A program made the position numbers and the translations under genes. A stretch of DNA of 64,000 nt from Clostridium cibarium (GTDB taxonomy: Bacteria > Bacillota > Clostridia > Clostridiales > Clostridiaceae), in NCBI RefSeq assembly GCF_014836335.1, contig NZ_JACSRA010000013.1:1-64000 (forward strand). The letters run 5' to 3'. The notes below the pieces were generated by a model. It was not told where the DNA came from. It saw only the letters and a program-made list of their open reading frames with translations, and ran no database searches. Positions 46,697 to 56,679 of this stretch are shown piece by piece; positions within the stretch are counted from its first letter, which is position 1, and the number at the start of each line of letters is the position of its first letter.

Positions 46697-47236
46697 TTAA
46701 CACTTAAAGTCATTCCAATTTACTGGGGTAACTTTTTCATTTCGCCAATCTTCTCTTGTAATACCATAACCAATTGCATCATATGGTTTTCCATCTTGAC
46801 CCACCCATGCTTTTCGATAATGTGCTTCTTTAACAAAACCACACTTATGAAATACACATCTCATAGCATAATTATCTTGCCTTGTATTAGCTTCTATTCT
46901 TTCTTTTTCAGAAAAATTATTAAATACATAATCAACAAGCCACTTAACAGTGATTGTACCAATTCTCATACCTTTGTATTTACTCAAAATTCTTATATCA
47001 AACAATGGGTCACCATCTTGTAAATCATAAATCCTTATCATTCCCACTTTTGTGTCTTTGTCTATAATAACCCAAAATGTTTTGCAGTCATCCCCAGTAT
47101 AATGCTGATTTTCATAACTAGCTCTAATCCTTTCTGGCTTTGGATTAGGTGTTCCATAAAATTTCCATGTATCTGATGTTAAAAATTCTATAAGAATATC
47201 AATTTCATCTTTAAACTCTTCAAAGTATATTTTCAT
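46697..47236 (-). CDS. GNAT-family N-acetyltransferase
   Basis: A 179-residue acetyltransferase of the RimJ/RimL-like group. The acetyl-CoA binding region lies around DIRILSKYKGMRIGTITVKW, and CVFHKCGFVKEAHYRKAW is the conserved C-terminal part. The substrate could be a small molecule, antibiotic or protein. It is the last gene of a row of three unrelated genes downstream of an ABC-F gene, each followed by a copy of the ABC-F tail. GGGGATGAA precedes the start. Confidence 0.8.
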   Translation of the reverse strand: MKIYFEEFKDEIDILIEFLTSDTWKFYGTPNPKPERIRASYENQHYTGDDCKTFWVIIDKDTKVGMIRIYDLQDGDPLFDIRILSKYKGMRIGTITVKWLVDYVFNNFSEKERIEANTRQDNYAMRCVFHKCGFVKEAHYRKAWVGQDGKPYDAIGYGITREDWRNEKVTPVNWNDFKC

Positions 47237-47328
47237 AATTTCATCCCCATCTATTTTCCTATAATACTTTATATCTGTGTAAATATTGTACTTAAATTAT
47301 ATTCCAAATACAAATATATAAAAATAGA

Positions 47329-47362
47329 AACAGCAGCAATACTTTTTAGTATCACTGCTGTT
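47329..47362 (-). terminator. terminator after the AbiGi-like gene
   Basis: A 15-bp stem with one mismatch (47329-47343 with 47348-47362) and a TTTT loop. It lies downstream of the ABC-F tail copy that follows the AbiGi-like gene. Confidence 0.75.
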
Positions 47363-47409
47363 ATCCTAAAACAATTATTTATGGTGTTCTAAAATTATAT
47401 AAAACTACT

Positions 47410-47462
47410 AAACGATTTTAGTCGTCCATTTTTCACAGTCAGTTCCACATATATCTACAAAT
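47410..47462 (-). repeat. degenerate copy of the ABC-F 3' end (unit B)
   Basis: On the minus strand this reads VDICGTDCEKWTTKIV and stop, against TDIWNCEEWTTKIV and stop at the true end of the ABC-F gene. Nucleotide identity over about 50 bases is around 85% by eye. No start codon or upstream ABC-F sequence accompanies it. Confidence 0.75.
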
Positions 47463-47475
47463 TAATATTCATGTA

Positions 47476-48270
47476 TTAAAAATCACTTAATATTTGTTCT
47501 TTAGAAATTATACGTGTTTTTAATATATTCAACTTATTCTGAGAATAATTATCTCCTTTTATATTATCAATTTCTTTACATAACTTTAATATCTCATCCT
47601 CAGAGTTAACAACTATATATTTAATGTCATCTGGATTAAAACTTAATTTTGATATTTCAGACATCCTAATATTGTTATCTCTTCTAAAATCCTCATTTAA
47701 GTATTCATCTTTATTTAAAAACCAGCGAATTTTATTACTTTTAATACAATTTAGATCCGGTATATATCTCCATTCTCTTTCATCATAAAATCGCGTATGA
47801 CTTCCATCAAAACTCTTTTTATTCCAGGCTTGTCCTTCATATGGTTTCATAAAAAATATAAAATGTGAAAGTAAATCAATTGATTGTGATAGACCTGTTA
47901 ATATTTCATCAGTTATTTCACCACTGTTTTTCAATATTCTCATATCAACGCCTACTTTGCTAATGGCTTCTGTAGCTACTGAACCTTTTATTGAATATGC
48001 TACCGGATTAATCCCGTTAGAAACTCCCCATTCTTTTGATAAACCTATACCATATCCCCCGTAATTTTCAATATGATTTACAATCTGAGCAAGTTGTATA
48101 TCACAAAAACAAACCATTGGAATAGCTATCTCTAAATTGTTACTTCCTATAAATTCAAATTTCTCCATGCAATATCTAGGGCTAAATTCATTTTTTAATA
48201 TATTAATAATATTATCTATGTTATTTGTAAAATGAAATAACGTATTCGCACTTAAATATTTTTTTCCCAT
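47476..48270 (-). CDS. AbiGi-like abortive-infection protein
   Basis: A 264-residue protein that I recognise as similar to the AbiGi family (PF10899, putative abortive phage resistance, antitoxin side). Evidence is the start ANTLFHFTNNIDNIINILKN, the central PMVCFCDIQLAQIVNHIENYG, YGIGLSKEWG, and the YDEREWRYIPD block. No AbiGii-type partner gene is adjacent. ATG 48270 has GGAGG upstream; ATG 48282 lies within that site. The gene sits in the tail-repeat island after the ABC-F gene. A phage-defence role is inferred from the family name, not shown. Confidence 0.62.
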   Translation of the reverse strand: MGKKYLSANTLFHFTNNIDNIINILKNEFSPRYCMEKFEFIGSNNLEIAIPMVCFCDIQLAQIVNHIENYGGYGIGLSKEWGVSNGINPVAYSIKGSVATEAISKVGVDMRILKNSGEITDEILTGLSQSIDLLSHFIFFMKPYEGQAWNKKSFDGSHTRFYDEREWRYIPDLNCIKSNKIRWFLNKDEYLNEDFRRDNNIRMSEISKLSFNPDDIKYIVVNSEDEILKLCKEIDNIKGDNYSQNKLNILKTRIISKEQILSDF

Positions 48271-48450
48271 AAAAACCTCCATAATAAAACATCTCCATTA
48301 ATTCTACCACATTGTCCATCTTAATCCAATTAATGTGTTATACATTACTTGTTTAGTATTCTTATTACTGCTATATAACTTCCTGTTTTTCAATTTTTTC
48401 AACATAAAAATGTATACTATTTTATAAGTTTATTTTGTATAAAAGTATTA

Positions 48451-48530
48451 AAAAATAGCTTAAGCAACACTGTCTAAGCTATTTATATTAACTATCAATT
48501 AAGTTATCATTACACTATCTTAGTTGTCCA
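48451..48530 (-). repeat. terminator plus ABC-F 3'-end copy (unit C)
   Basis: The stem at 48453-48484 is a minus-strand terminator with a T-run. The adjoining part reads KEWTTKIV and stop on the minus strand, matching the ABC-F C-terminus. The whole 80 bp aligns with unit D at 46581-46660. It follows the 172-residue hypothetical gene. Confidence 0.75.
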
Positions 48531-48593
48531 CTCTTTCTACCTTTATGACAACCATAAATCAAAACTTTATTCAAGATTTTACATTAACAAAAC

Positions 48594-49112
48594 TTAAATA
48601 TTCCACCAAAATACTTTAGGTTCTATTTCTTCACATTTTGAAACTTCAGTAAATTTAAATTCTATATCAAGATCATTTCTTCCAAAATGCTTTTCATTAT
48701 CAATATCATAATATTGAATAACATCTACTTTATATAACCCATTTTTAATATTAAATCTAAACTTATCACAATACTTATCTGGAACTTTCTCATCTTCAAA
48801 TTGTGCAGCCATAGTTAAACAAGTATACTCTACAAAACACAATTCGTTGTTATCTACTTTTATATACCCCTCTTCTCTTCTAAAATATGAAGTATCAATA
48901 ATGTTTTCTTCAAAGTTAACATTAATTCTCCAGTCTCCCTCTATGCCCTCATTAGTCATCTGACATACCAAAATATTATTATTTTTCATTTCTCGAACAA
49001 AATGTTCTCTAATCATAGGTAAATCCCAATCTTCATCTACAAATGTCTTGTACTGGTTAGAATTTACAAGTGCAATAAAATTGGTATCTCCAACATTAAA
49101 TTTAAAATCCAT
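48594..49112 (-). CDS. hypothetical protein, possibly an accessory or immunity protein
   Basis: A 172-residue, acidic, soluble protein with a predicted mixed alpha/beta pattern and many aromatic residues (DEDWDLPMIREHF, KVFWWNI). I do not recognise a family. GGGAGAAG before ATG 49112 favours this start over 49127. It is the first gene downstream of the ABC-F gene and is followed by tail copy C. Size and acidity resemble bacterial immunity proteins, but no toxin gene is nearby, so this is only a suggestion. Confidence 0.55.
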   Translation of the reverse strand: MDFKFNVGDTNFIALVNSNQYKTFVDEDWDLPMIREHFVREMKNNNILVCQMTNEGIEGDWRINVNFEENIIDTSYFRREEGYIKVDNNELCFVEYTCLTMAAQFEDEKVPDKYCDKFRFNIKNGLYKVDVIQYYDIDNEKHFGRNDLDIEFKFTEVSKCEEIEPKVFWWNI

Positions 49113-49163
49113 TTCTTCTCCCATCAATTCAGACTCATATATTTTTATTAATTATAGCAAAAA

Positions 49164-49185
49164 GAGTTAGTTTTAGCACTAACTC
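49164..49185 (-). terminator. terminator of the ABC-F gene
   Basis: A 7-bp stem (GAGTTAG with CTAACTC) and an eight-base loop, followed by TTTTT on the minus strand, directly after the ABC-F stop. Confidence 0.75.
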
Positions 49186-49198
49186 CTGTAAAATTTCA

Positions 49199-50755
49199 TT
49201 ATACAATTTTAGTTGTCCATTCCTCACAGTTCCAAATATCTGTAACTACATCCCTATAAAACTCAGGTTCATGGGATACAAGCAAAATAGATCCCTTAAA
49301 TTCCTTAAGTGCTCTCTTAAGTTCATCCTTAGCATCTTGATCTAAATGGTTAGTAGGCTCATCTAAGATTAATATGTTTGTTTCATTATTTATAATCTTA
49401 CATAATCTAACCTTAGCAGCTTCTCCTCCTGATAACACCATTATCTTAGATTCTAATTGCTTAGTTGTAAGTCCGCACTTAGCTAGTGCTGCTCTTATTT
49501 CATATTGAGTATATGATGGAAATTCACTCCATACTTCTTCTATACAAGTATTAGTATTTCCACTTCTATCTTCTTGTTCAAAGTACCCTATATGTTGATA
49601 ATCACCTTTTTCAACTTCTCCGCTTAAAGGCTTAACTATTCCTAGAAGACTTTTTAAAAGAGTTGATTTTCCTAGACCATTTGCTCCAACTAATGCAACC
49701 TTTTGTCCTCTTTCCATATAAAGATTTAAAGGTTTTGTTAATGGGCTATCATATCCTATTACTAAATCCTTAGTTTCAAATATAACCTTTCCTGAAGATC
49801 TTGCAGCTTTAAAGTTAAACTCTGGTTTTGGTTTTTCCTTTGAAAGTTCTATTACTTCCATCTTATCAAGTTTCTTTTGTCTTGATTTAGCCATATTAGA
49901 AGTTGCAACATTTGCCTTATTTCTAGCAACAAAGTCTTCAAGTTTTGCTATTTCCTTTTGTTGCTTTTCATATGCTGCTTCTAGTCTCTTTTTGTTTTCT
50001 TCATATATTCTCTTAAACTCATCATAGTCCCCCACATATCTTGTAAGCTTTCTTTCTTCAACGTGATATATTAAGTTAACTACTGAATTTAAAAACGGAA
50101 TATCATGAGATATTAATATAAATGCATTTTCATAGTTTTGTAAATATCTCTTTAACCATTCTATATGCTCTTCATCTAAATAGTTAGTAGGCTCATCTAG
50201 TAAAAGTATATCCGGATTTTGAAGTAAAAGTTTTCCTAAAAGGATCTTAGTTCTTTGTCCACCTGATAAATCATCTACATCTTTATCAAGACCTAAATCT
50301 AATAATCCAAGTCCTTTTGCTACTTCTTCTACTTTTGCATCAATAACATAAAATCCATTGTTGTCTAAAAGATCCTGAATAACAGCTGTTCTTTCAAGCA
50401 TTTTTTCAAGTTCTTCTGGAGTACAATCTCCCATCTTTTCATATAGTCCATTCATTTCTGTTTCCATATCAAAAAGATATCTAAATGCATCTCTTAAAGC
50501 ATCTCTTATACTTTCTCCCTTTTGAAGGGCAGCATGTTGATCCATATATCCAACTCTAACATTATTAGACCAAATTACCTTACCTTCATCTGGCATTAAT
50601 TTCCCTGTAACTATATTCATAAATGTAGATTTACCTTCACCATTTGCACCAATAAGACCTACATGTTCTCCCTTTAATAATCTGAAGGAAACATCTTCAA
50701 AAATTGCTCTGTCTCCAAAACCGTGATTCATATCTTTAACTTGTAGTACGCTCAT
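49199..50755 (-). CDS. ABC-F family ATPase
   Basis: A 518-residue soluble protein with two ATPase domains and no membrane segments. Walker A motifs are GANGEGKST and GANGLGKST, signatures LSGGQRTK and LSGGEAAK, and Walker B segments LLLDEPTNYLDEEH and LILDEPTNHLDQDA. The charged linker (about residues 240-320) fits the ribosome-binding P-site tip of ABC-F proteins such as YbiT/YkpA. Such factors relieve stalled or drug-bound ribosomes. Its last 15 codons are repeated in degenerate form three times downstream, each copy after a different gene. Confidence 0.9.
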   Translation of the reverse strand: MSVLQVKDMNHGFGDRAIFEDVSFRLLKGEHVGLIGANGEGKSTFMNIVTGKLMPDEGKVIWSNNVRVGYMDQHAALQKGESIRDALRDAFRYLFDMETEMNGLYEKMGDCTPEELEKMLERTAVIQDLLDNNGFYVIDAKVEEVAKGLGLLDLGLDKDVDDLSGGQRTKILLGKLLLQNPDILLLDEPTNYLDEEHIEWLKRYLQNYENAFILISHDIPFLNSVVNLIYHVEERKLTRYVGDYDEFKRIYEENKKRLEAAYEKQQKEIAKLEDFVARNKANVATSNMAKSRQKKLDKMEVIELSKEKPKPEFNFKAARSSGKVIFETKDLVIGYDSPLTKPLNLYMERGQKVALVGANGLGKSTLLKSLLGIVKPLSGEVEKGDYQHIGYFEQEDRSGNTNTCIEEVWSEFPSYTQYEIRAALAKCGLTTKQLESKIMVLSGGEAAKVRLCKIINNETNILILDEPTNHLDQDAKDELKRALKEFKGSILLVSHEPEFYRDVVTDIWNCEEWTTKIV

Positions 50756-50852
50756 ACCTTCCTCCTAAAATCAATTCTTAAATAACCTTCTTATATTATA
50801 AAGGATTTTGTCAAAAAAGAAACTGGGAAATTTCAAAAGTTATATATAATTT

Positions 50853-50888
50853 AAATGGAGAAGAGACATATTTATCCCTTCTCCATTT
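50853..50888 (-). terminator. hairpin between the DUF3867-like and ABC-F genes
   Basis: An 11-bp stem, AAATGGAGAAG with CTTCTCCATTT, lies four bases after the stop of the 182-residue gene. It is a likely terminator, though the T-run is short. Confidence 0.65.
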
Positions 50889-50891
50889 TAT

Positions 50892-51440
50892 TTAGTACTC
50901 ATATTTTTTTATATTCTCACATAATTTTATGGATAATAGTTTATCCCCTCTAACTTTCTTATAAGAACATAATAAATCACTTAACTCCAAATCGCCAAGA
51001 TCTATTTTACCTTCACTTTGAATAATTACATTTTCTTCTTCCATAGTTATTTCAACATTATTTTTGTCATTCTTTATTTTATAAATAAAAACGGTCTTAT
51101 TTTCAAGTCCACTTTTATACTTTTCTTGAAAGCCCATAGTCTTTTTTATGCTTTCATAGCTTACATCTATATTTACTCCAACTTTTTTTAATTGATCATC
51201 AATAATAGAAGAATCAAATCCATATCTCTCCATAAGCTTCTTTTGAATATTTAAGAATTTATCTTGTGAAATATTATTTTCTTCCATATATTTATATATT
51301 TTTTGAGTAAATTCAGCCATAGTGATTTTACCTTCTGCCATTTCATAGTATAAAGAGTACATATAGTCTTCAAGCTTATCTACATCTTTTTCCTTAGCCT
51401 TATTTTTAAGCTCATTAAAATCTATAATTCTATCGTCCAT
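50892..51440 (-). CDS. DUF3867-like hypothetical protein
   Basis: A 182-residue, acidic and helical protein starting MDDRIIDFNELKNKAKEKDV. I associate this pattern with DUF3867, a clostridial family without known function; the assignment is from memory of the family. The N-terminal half is helical, and the C-terminal half (VEITMEEENVIIQSEGKIDL) looks strand-rich. AGGAGT precedes the start. It is monocistronic between two hairpins. Confidence 0.6.
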   Translation of the reverse strand: MDDRIIDFNELKNKAKEKDVDKLEDYMYSLYYEMAEGKITMAEFTQKIYKYMEENNISQDKFLNIQKKLMERYGFDSSIIDDQLKKVGVNIDVSYESIKKTMGFQEKYKSGLENKTVFIYKIKNDKNNVEITMEEENVIIQSEGKIDLGDLELSDLLCSYKKVRGDKLLSIKLCENIKKYEY

Positions 51441-51503
51441 ACAATCACTCCTTTCCTATATTATATATCAAATACCGCTATTTAACTACAAAAAACTTAG
51501 AAA

Positions 51504-51522
51504 GGCATCTTATTAAGATGCC
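51504..51522 (-). terminator. terminator after the small membrane protein gene
   Basis: The compact inverted repeat GGCATCTTA/TAAGATGCC is followed on the minus strand by a T-rich tail, 12 bases past the stop. Confidence 0.7.
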
Positions 51523-51533
51523 CAATATAGTAA

Positions 51534-52061
51534 TCATTTATTCTTCTTTTTACCTGATTTTGAAAATATAACTTTTGATTCAATAATAGTTTTTCCTTCT
51601 ATCCCCTTAGCTGCACTTCTATATAATAAAACATGTCCTACTATTGTTACAATGATACCTATAATAATGAATTGCCCAATTAGTTGACACAAAAATCCAA
51701 AAACAAATATTAATATATTTATTTCATATCTATCACATATTCTATTATAAATAAATAATTTATATATAACCCAAGCTGCGGTTATTATAAGCCCAATAGT
51801 CTCTATGCTCTCTAGCCCTAAGCTTAAAGCTGGACCACCTGTAATTAAACTAGCTATAGATAATATAATAAACCACATTGAGCCATTTCCTAGTTTAATT
51901 AGTAAATAATCATTACATATTGGAAGCCATGCAAACCATGGTTTACTTACTTTTTCTAACTTAGATATTTTAAACATTGCCATAGATGATACTATATAAT
52001 TTGCTATAAAAAATAGAAAAGAAAAAATCAATAGCAAATTGCTAACTGCTATCTCGTTCAT
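51534..52061 (-). CDS. hypothetical membrane protein
   Basis: A 175-residue protein with four to five hydrophobic segments and a basic C-terminal tail ending SKSGKKKNK. The segment KPWFAWLPICNDYLLIKLGN between the first two helices recalls small clostridial membrane proteins of unknown role. GGAGGGATA before ATG 52061 sets the start; an upstream ATG at 52088 lacks a site. No partner gene is evident. Confidence 0.6.
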   Translation of the reverse strand: MNEIAVSNLLLIFSFLFFIANYIVSSMAMFKISKLEKVSKPWFAWLPICNDYLLIKLGNGSMWFIILSIASLITGGPALSLGLESIETIGLIITAAWVIYKLFIYNRICDRYEINILIFVFGFLCQLIGQFIIIGIIVTIVGHVLLYRSAAKGIEGKTIIESKVIFSKSGKKKNK

Positions 52062-52149
52062 ATTATCCCTCCACCCCATTGAAACCATTTACTTCTTCTC
52101 TGTCTAATTATATATTTTTTCTACAATTATGGCAATATTTACTTAAAAC

Positions 52150-52935
52150 TTAGTTGTTTACATATTTTCTCAGTAGCTCAATAAAAATTTTTCTAAACTC
52201 TTCTCTTTCTCCTAATGATAGCATATCTTCTTCAACCTTAACTCCAAGAGCTTTTAACTTTGAACAATATGAAGTTTCCATTTCTCCAAAAATATCTTTT
52301 TTAGAATGATAACCTGAAAAAATTAAAAAACTAGTTAGTCTTATATAATCAATTCTATCTTCAAATATTTTCTGCACTGTTTCATCGAAATTTGGTCTTC
52401 CTTCAAAGGTAGAAAAATATATATTTTTTATATTTCTTCTATATAATTCTTCTTTTAATCTGATAAACGGTATATTTATCTTATTCTTAATTCCATGACC
52501 AACAAATAACATACTTTCTTTATTCTTAGAAACCTTACTAATTGCAGTAATAAGGCTTTCCACATTTTTAAGATTCCCTTTGTTATCTAAAGATAATAGT
52601 GGTTCTAAAAGAGAAAGGAATCTAAATGAATCCTTTCTCTCTAAAACCAACTTTTGAAGCGCTTTATGTTCTTCATTTTCTATTAAGTATAAAGGTAATA
52701 TTATTATTTCTTCATAGCCCTTCTCTTCTAATCTTTTAAGACTTCCTTCTAAACTAAATATTTGCATATCATATTTTAATAAAAGTCTTTCTCTTATAAT
52801 TTTAGATGTAAAAACTGTAAATACCTCATAGGATTGAAATTCTTTTTTGATATCATCCCTAATAGGATATAAACATCTCTCTATATCATTTTTTTCAGAG
52901 GTTCCAAAAGAAGTTAACAGTATGACCTTTTTCAT
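52150..52935 (-). CDS. cbiK: sirohydrochlorin cobaltochelatase (CbiK type)
   Basis: A 261-residue anaerobic chelatase that inserts cobalt (or iron) into sirohydrochlorin. Metal-binding histidines lie in FVGHGIKNK and SGYHSKKDI, and a conserved glutamate lies in STFEGRP, as in CbiK. It is the last gene of hemC-cobA/hemD-hemB-hemL-cbiK, two bases after hemL. No other cobalamin genes occur here. With the sulfite reductase operon next door, it could also serve siroheme synthesis as a ferrochelatase. Confidence 0.88.
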   Translation of the reverse strand: MKKVILLTSFGTSEKNDIERCLYPIRDDIKKEFQSYEVFTVFTSKIIRERLLLKYDMQIFSLEGSLKRLEEKGYEEIIILPLYLIENEEHKALQKLVLERKDSFRFLSLLEPLLSLDNKGNLKNVESLITAISKVSKNKESMLFVGHGIKNKINIPFIRLKEELYRRNIKNIYFSTFEGRPNFDETVQKIFEDRIDYIRLTSFLIFSGYHSKKDIFGEMETSYCSKLKALGVKVEEDMLSLGEREEFRKIFIELLRKYVNN

Positions 52936-52937
52936 AA

Positions 52938-54221
52938 TTAATCCATTTCCTTCTTTGCAAATTCTTCAAAGGCTTTAATAAATTTATATACATGTGTTAT
53001 ATTATGTTCTGTTGATAAGAAGAATGTTTCAAACTGTGATGGAGGTAAATGAATTCCGCTCTTAAGCATGTGTACAAAATATCTGTTAAATCTATCTACA
53101 TTACACTTTTTAACCTTATCATAAGAATCAACTCTTTCATCACTAAAGAATAAAGTCATCATTCCACCAACTCTATTTATCCATATTGGCAAATTATATT
53201 TTTCACTGATCTTATATAAACCTTCTTCAAGCTTTCTTCCCACTGATTCAATATGGTTATAATATTCTGGATGATCATATAATTGGTTTAATGTAGAAAG
53301 CCCTGCTGCCATTACTATTGGATTCCCTGACATAGTCCCAGCTTGATATACTCCCCCCTTTGGTGAAAGATTCTCCATTATTTCTCTCTTTCCACCATAA
53401 GCTCCTGAAGGAAGTCCGCCACCAATAATCTTTGCATATGTAACTAAATCTGGTGATACGTTAAATAAATTTTGAGCTCCTTTAAAGGAAACTCTAAAGC
53501 CTGACATGACTTCATCAAATATTAGTAAGGCTCCATATCTATTACATAAAGTTCTTAAAACTTGCATGAATTCATTTTCAGCTTTAACTACTCCCATATT
53601 TCCTGCTACAGGTTCTATAATTACAGCTGCAATTTCATCTCCATATTTTTTAAATAAACTTGCAACTTGCTTTTCATCATTATATATACCTATTAATGTA
53701 TTCTTAACACTATCTTCTGGTACTCCTAAAGAACCTGGTATTCCTTCTGTTAAGACTCCAGAACCAGCTTCTACTAAAAATCCATCAAAGTGGCCATGGT
53801 AACATCCTGCAAACTTAACTATCTTATCTCTTTTTGTATATCCTCTAGCTAACTTTATTGCGCTCATAGTAGCTTCTGTACCTGAATTAACCATTCTAAC
53901 CATCTCAACTGAAGGCATGTTTTCACATATGAATTTACTCATTTTAAGTTCCAAATTTGTTGGTGCCCCAAATGCTAAAGCCTTCTCAGAAGTCTCTTTA
54001 ATAGCTTCTACCACAGTATCATTACAGTGTCCAAGTATTAAAGGACCCCATGCAAGCACAAAATCTATATATTCATTTCCATCTTCATCTACTATTACAG
54101 CACCTTTACCAGACTTTATTATAGGAGGATTTATTCCCATGCCCCTATAAGCTCTAACTGGGCTATTAACACCACCTGGCATAAACTTTTTGCTTTCATT
54201 AAAAATCTTTTCATTTGACAT
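52938..54221 (-). CDS. hemL: glutamate-1-semialdehyde 2,1-aminomutase
   Basis: A 427-residue PLP enzyme that forms 5-aminolevulinate from glutamate-1-semialdehyde, the second step of the C5 pathway. Diagnostic segments are [12 protein letters not shown] at the start, [19 protein letters not shown] for the cofactor phosphate, and [17 protein letters not shown] with the PLP lysine. It is four bases after hemB. It works with HemA encoded at the right end of the window. Confidence 0.96.
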   Translation of the reverse strand: MSNEKIFNESKKFMPGGVNSPVRAYRGMGINPPIIKSGKGAVIVDEDGNEYIDFVLAWGPLILGHCNDTVVEAIKETSEKALAFGAPTNLELKMSKFICENMPSVEMVRMVNSGTEATMSAIKLARGYTKRDKIVKFAGCYHGHFDGFLVEAGSGVLTEGIPGSLGVPEDSVKNTLIGIYNDEKQVASLFKKYGDEIAAVIIEPVAGNMGVVKAENEFMQVLRTLCNRYGALLIFDEVMSGFRVSFKGAQNLFNVSPDLVTYAKIIGGGLPSGAYGGKREIMENLSPKGGVYQAGTMSGNPIVMAAGLSTLNQLYDHPEYYNHIESVGRKLEEGLYKISEKYNLPIWINRVGGMMTLFFSDERVDSYDKVKKCNVDRFNRYFVHMLKSGIHLPPSQFETFFLSTEHNITHVYKFIKAFEEFAKKEMD

Positions 54222-54225
54222 ATTC

Positions 54226-55197
54226 TTATCCTCTTTTACTTAAAATATTAGCTGCATAAATTGCATGATATGTTATTATAATCTTTGCTCCAGCTCTCTT
54301 TATAGAAGTAAGCATTTCCATAACCACTCTCTCTTCATCAATAAATCCGGCCTGAGCTGCTGCCTTAATCATTGAGTATTCCCCACTTACGCTATACGCA
54401 GCTATTGGAACATCTGTGCTACTTCTTACTTCTCTTATTATATCAAGATAAGATAATGCTGGCTTAATCATAATTATATCAGCACCTTCATTGATATCCA
54501 TCTCAACTTCTCTAAATGCTTCTAATCTATTAGCTGGATCCATTTGATATGTCTTTCTATCACCAAACTTTGGTGCGGAATCAGCTGCTTCTCTAAATGG
54601 ACCATAAAATGCTGAACAGTATTTAGCTGAATAGCTCATTATAGGTACATTAATAAATCCAGCTTCATCTAAAGCATCTCTAATGTAACCAATTCTTCCA
54701 TCCATCATATCTGAAGGAGAAATCATATCTGCACCTGCCTTTGCATGTGACACTGAAATTTTCCCTAAGTATTCTAATGTTTCATCATTATCAACATATT
54801 CACCATGCAAAATACCGCAGTGACCATGATCAGTATATTCACACATGCAAACATCAGTTATTACATAAATAGAACTATCTATTTCTTTTATTTTTCTTAC
54901 TGCTTTTTGAACTATCCCCTCATCATTAAAACTTTCTGAACCACAAGCATCCTTTTTATTTGGTATTCCAAATAATAAAACGCCCAAAACACCTGCATCT
55001 TTAATTTCTTTTATAATTTCTTCTAATCTATCTAAAGAATAATGATAACATCCTGGCATTGAAGAAATTTCTTTTTTAATATTTTCTCCCTCAACCACAA
55101 ATATTGGTAATATAAAGTCCTTTACTGACAGTTCTGTCTCTCTTACTAAGCTTCTAATACTTTCGCTTGCTCTAAGTCTTCTTCCTCTATTAATCAT
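54226..55197 (-). CDS. hemB: porphobilinogen synthase
   Basis: A 323-residue enzyme that condenses two 5-aminolevulinate molecules. The two Schiff-base lysines lie in [16 protein letters not shown] and [11 protein letters not shown]. The metal-site segment [15 protein letters not shown] contains the three cysteines of zinc-dependent forms. It overlaps the cobA/hemD stop by one base (TAATG). Confidence 0.96.
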   Translation of the reverse strand: MINRGRRLRASESIRSLVRETELSVKDFILPIFVVEGENIKKEISSMPGCYHYSLDRLEEIIKEIKDAGVLGVLLFGIPNKKDACGSESFNDEGIVQKAVRKIKEIDSSIYVITDVCMCEYTDHGHCGILHGEYVDNDETLEYLGKISVSHAKAGADMISPSDMMDGRIGYIRDALDEAGFINVPIMSYSAKYCSAFYGPFREAADSAPKFGDRKTYQMDPANRLEAFREVEMDINEGADIIMIKPALSYLDIIREVRSSTDVPIAAYSVSGEYSMIKAAAQAGFIDEERVVMEMLTSIKRAGAKIIITYHAIYAANILSKRG

Positions 55198-56675
55198 TAA
55201 AATTTTGCACCTTCTTTTATTAATTCTGTTATTTCCTCCAAGAACCCCTCTTCAGAATGCTTGCTACACATATGCCCATCTAAACCCTTTTCTTTTAATG
55301 TTTTCAAAGTCTTAGGACCAATTGCTATAGCCTTTTTTTCTTTAATCTTCTCAAGACCTATCATTTCTATCATGTTATTAACTGTACTAGGGCTTGTAAA
55401 TAAAATTATATCAACTTCTTGAAAGCTATTCCTATTTAATACTCTTCCTGCCACTGTATCATAAATATTTATCCTATCTACTTTAGCTCCTAACTTCTCC
55501 AATTCTTCTTTTAAAAGTTCTCTACTCTTAGAAGAACATGGAATTAAAACTCTTTCCCCTTTTTCAATACTTGGTTTTAAAGCTGATACAAGTCCTTCTC
55601 CAACAAACTCCCTTGCTGTTTTAAATGGCAAAATTCCTCTTTTTTCCAAAGCCTTTCTAGTTGCCTTTCCTATTACTGAAACTTTTGCTCTTATCTGTCT
55701 TATATCAATATTTCTTCTATATAAATAATCAAAAAATATATTAACTCCATTTACTGAAGTAAATAATATATGATCATATTTATCTAACTTAATTAGATAT
55801 GGTTCTAAATTATTAGCTGTATTTTCTATCTTAATTGAATTAATTTCAGTAACCTCTGATCCTAATTCTATCAGCTTTTCCTTTAAACTTGATGCTTGTT
55901 CCCGAGATCTAGTTATACATATATTCCATCCATATAAAGGCTTTTTTTCATACCAAGCTAAATATTCATTAAGAGTAACTACTTCCCCAACTACTATTAT
56001 ACATGGAGACTTCAAGCCCCCCTCTATTACTTTTTCTTCAATATCATTTATTGTACCTACTACTTTTTTTTGCTTTGATGAAGTCCCTCTCATTATAACT
56101 GCTGCTGGTGTTACTTTATCTTTTCCATGCTCAATTAATTTTTCCATTATATCATGAAGGTTATTTAATCCCATCATAAATACTAATGTTCCATCTTCTT
56201 TAGCTAGAGCTTCAAAATTAACATTAAGAACACTTGCAGACATTCCTGTTACAACATGAAAACTTTGAGCTTTCCCTCTATGAGTTATAGGTATCCCTGC
56301 ATAATTTAAAACAGATATGGGTGAAGGTATTCCTGGTATAACTTCAAAATCAATATTTTCAGCTTGAAGAGTTAATACTTCTTCCCCACCTCTACCAAAA
56401 ACGTAAGGATCTCCACCTTTAATACGACCAACTATATGGCCTTTTTTCGCTAGTTTCACTATCATTTCATTTATTTCTTCTTGAGTTTTATAGTGCCCTC
56501 CTGGTTCTTTTCCACAGTAATATATTTCACAGTCTTCATTTAAATAGTTTAGTACATTATTTGATATTAATCTATCATAAAGAACAGCTGTACATTTTTC
56601 TAATGCTTTTACTGCCTTTAGTGTCAGTAATTCTTCATCGCCAGGACCAGTTCCTATTATATATACTTTACCCAT
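55197..56675 (-). CDS. cobA-hemD: fused uroporphyrinogen-III C-methyltransferase / uroporphyrinogen-III synthase
   Basis: A 492-residue bifunctional protein. Residues 1-245 are the SAM-dependent methyltransferase ([35 protein letters not shown]) that makes precorrin-2. Residues about 250-490 are uroporphyrinogen-III synthase ([30 protein letters not shown]). This fusion is common in clostridia and steers the pathway toward siroheme and cobalamin. ATG 56675 fits better than 56690, which overlaps hemC without a properly spaced site. Confidence 0.94.
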   Translation of the reverse strand: MGKVYIIGTGPGDEELLTLKAVKALEKCTAVLYDRLISNNVLNYLNEDCEIYYCGKEPGGHYKTQEEINEMIVKLAKKGHIVGRIKGGDPYVFGRGGEEVLTLQAENIDFEVIPGIPSPISVLNYAGIPITHRGKAQSFHVVTGMSASVLNVNFEALAKEDGTLVFMMGLNNLHDIMEKLIEHGKDKVTPAAVIMRGTSSKQKKVVGTINDIEEKVIEGGLKSPCIIVVGEVVTLNEYLAWYEKKPLYGWNICITRSREQASSLKEKLIELGSEVTEINSIKIENTANNLEPYLIKLDKYDHILFTSVNGVNIFFDYLYRRNIDIRQIRAKVSVIGKATRKALEKRGILPFKTAREFVGEGLVSALKPSIEKGERVLIPCSSKSRELLKEELEKLGAKVDRINIYDTVAGRVLNRNSFQEVDIILFTSPSTVNNMIEMIGLEKIKEKKAIAIGPKTLKTLKEKGLDGHMCSKHSEEGFLEEITELIKEGAKF

Positions 56676-56679
56676 AAAT

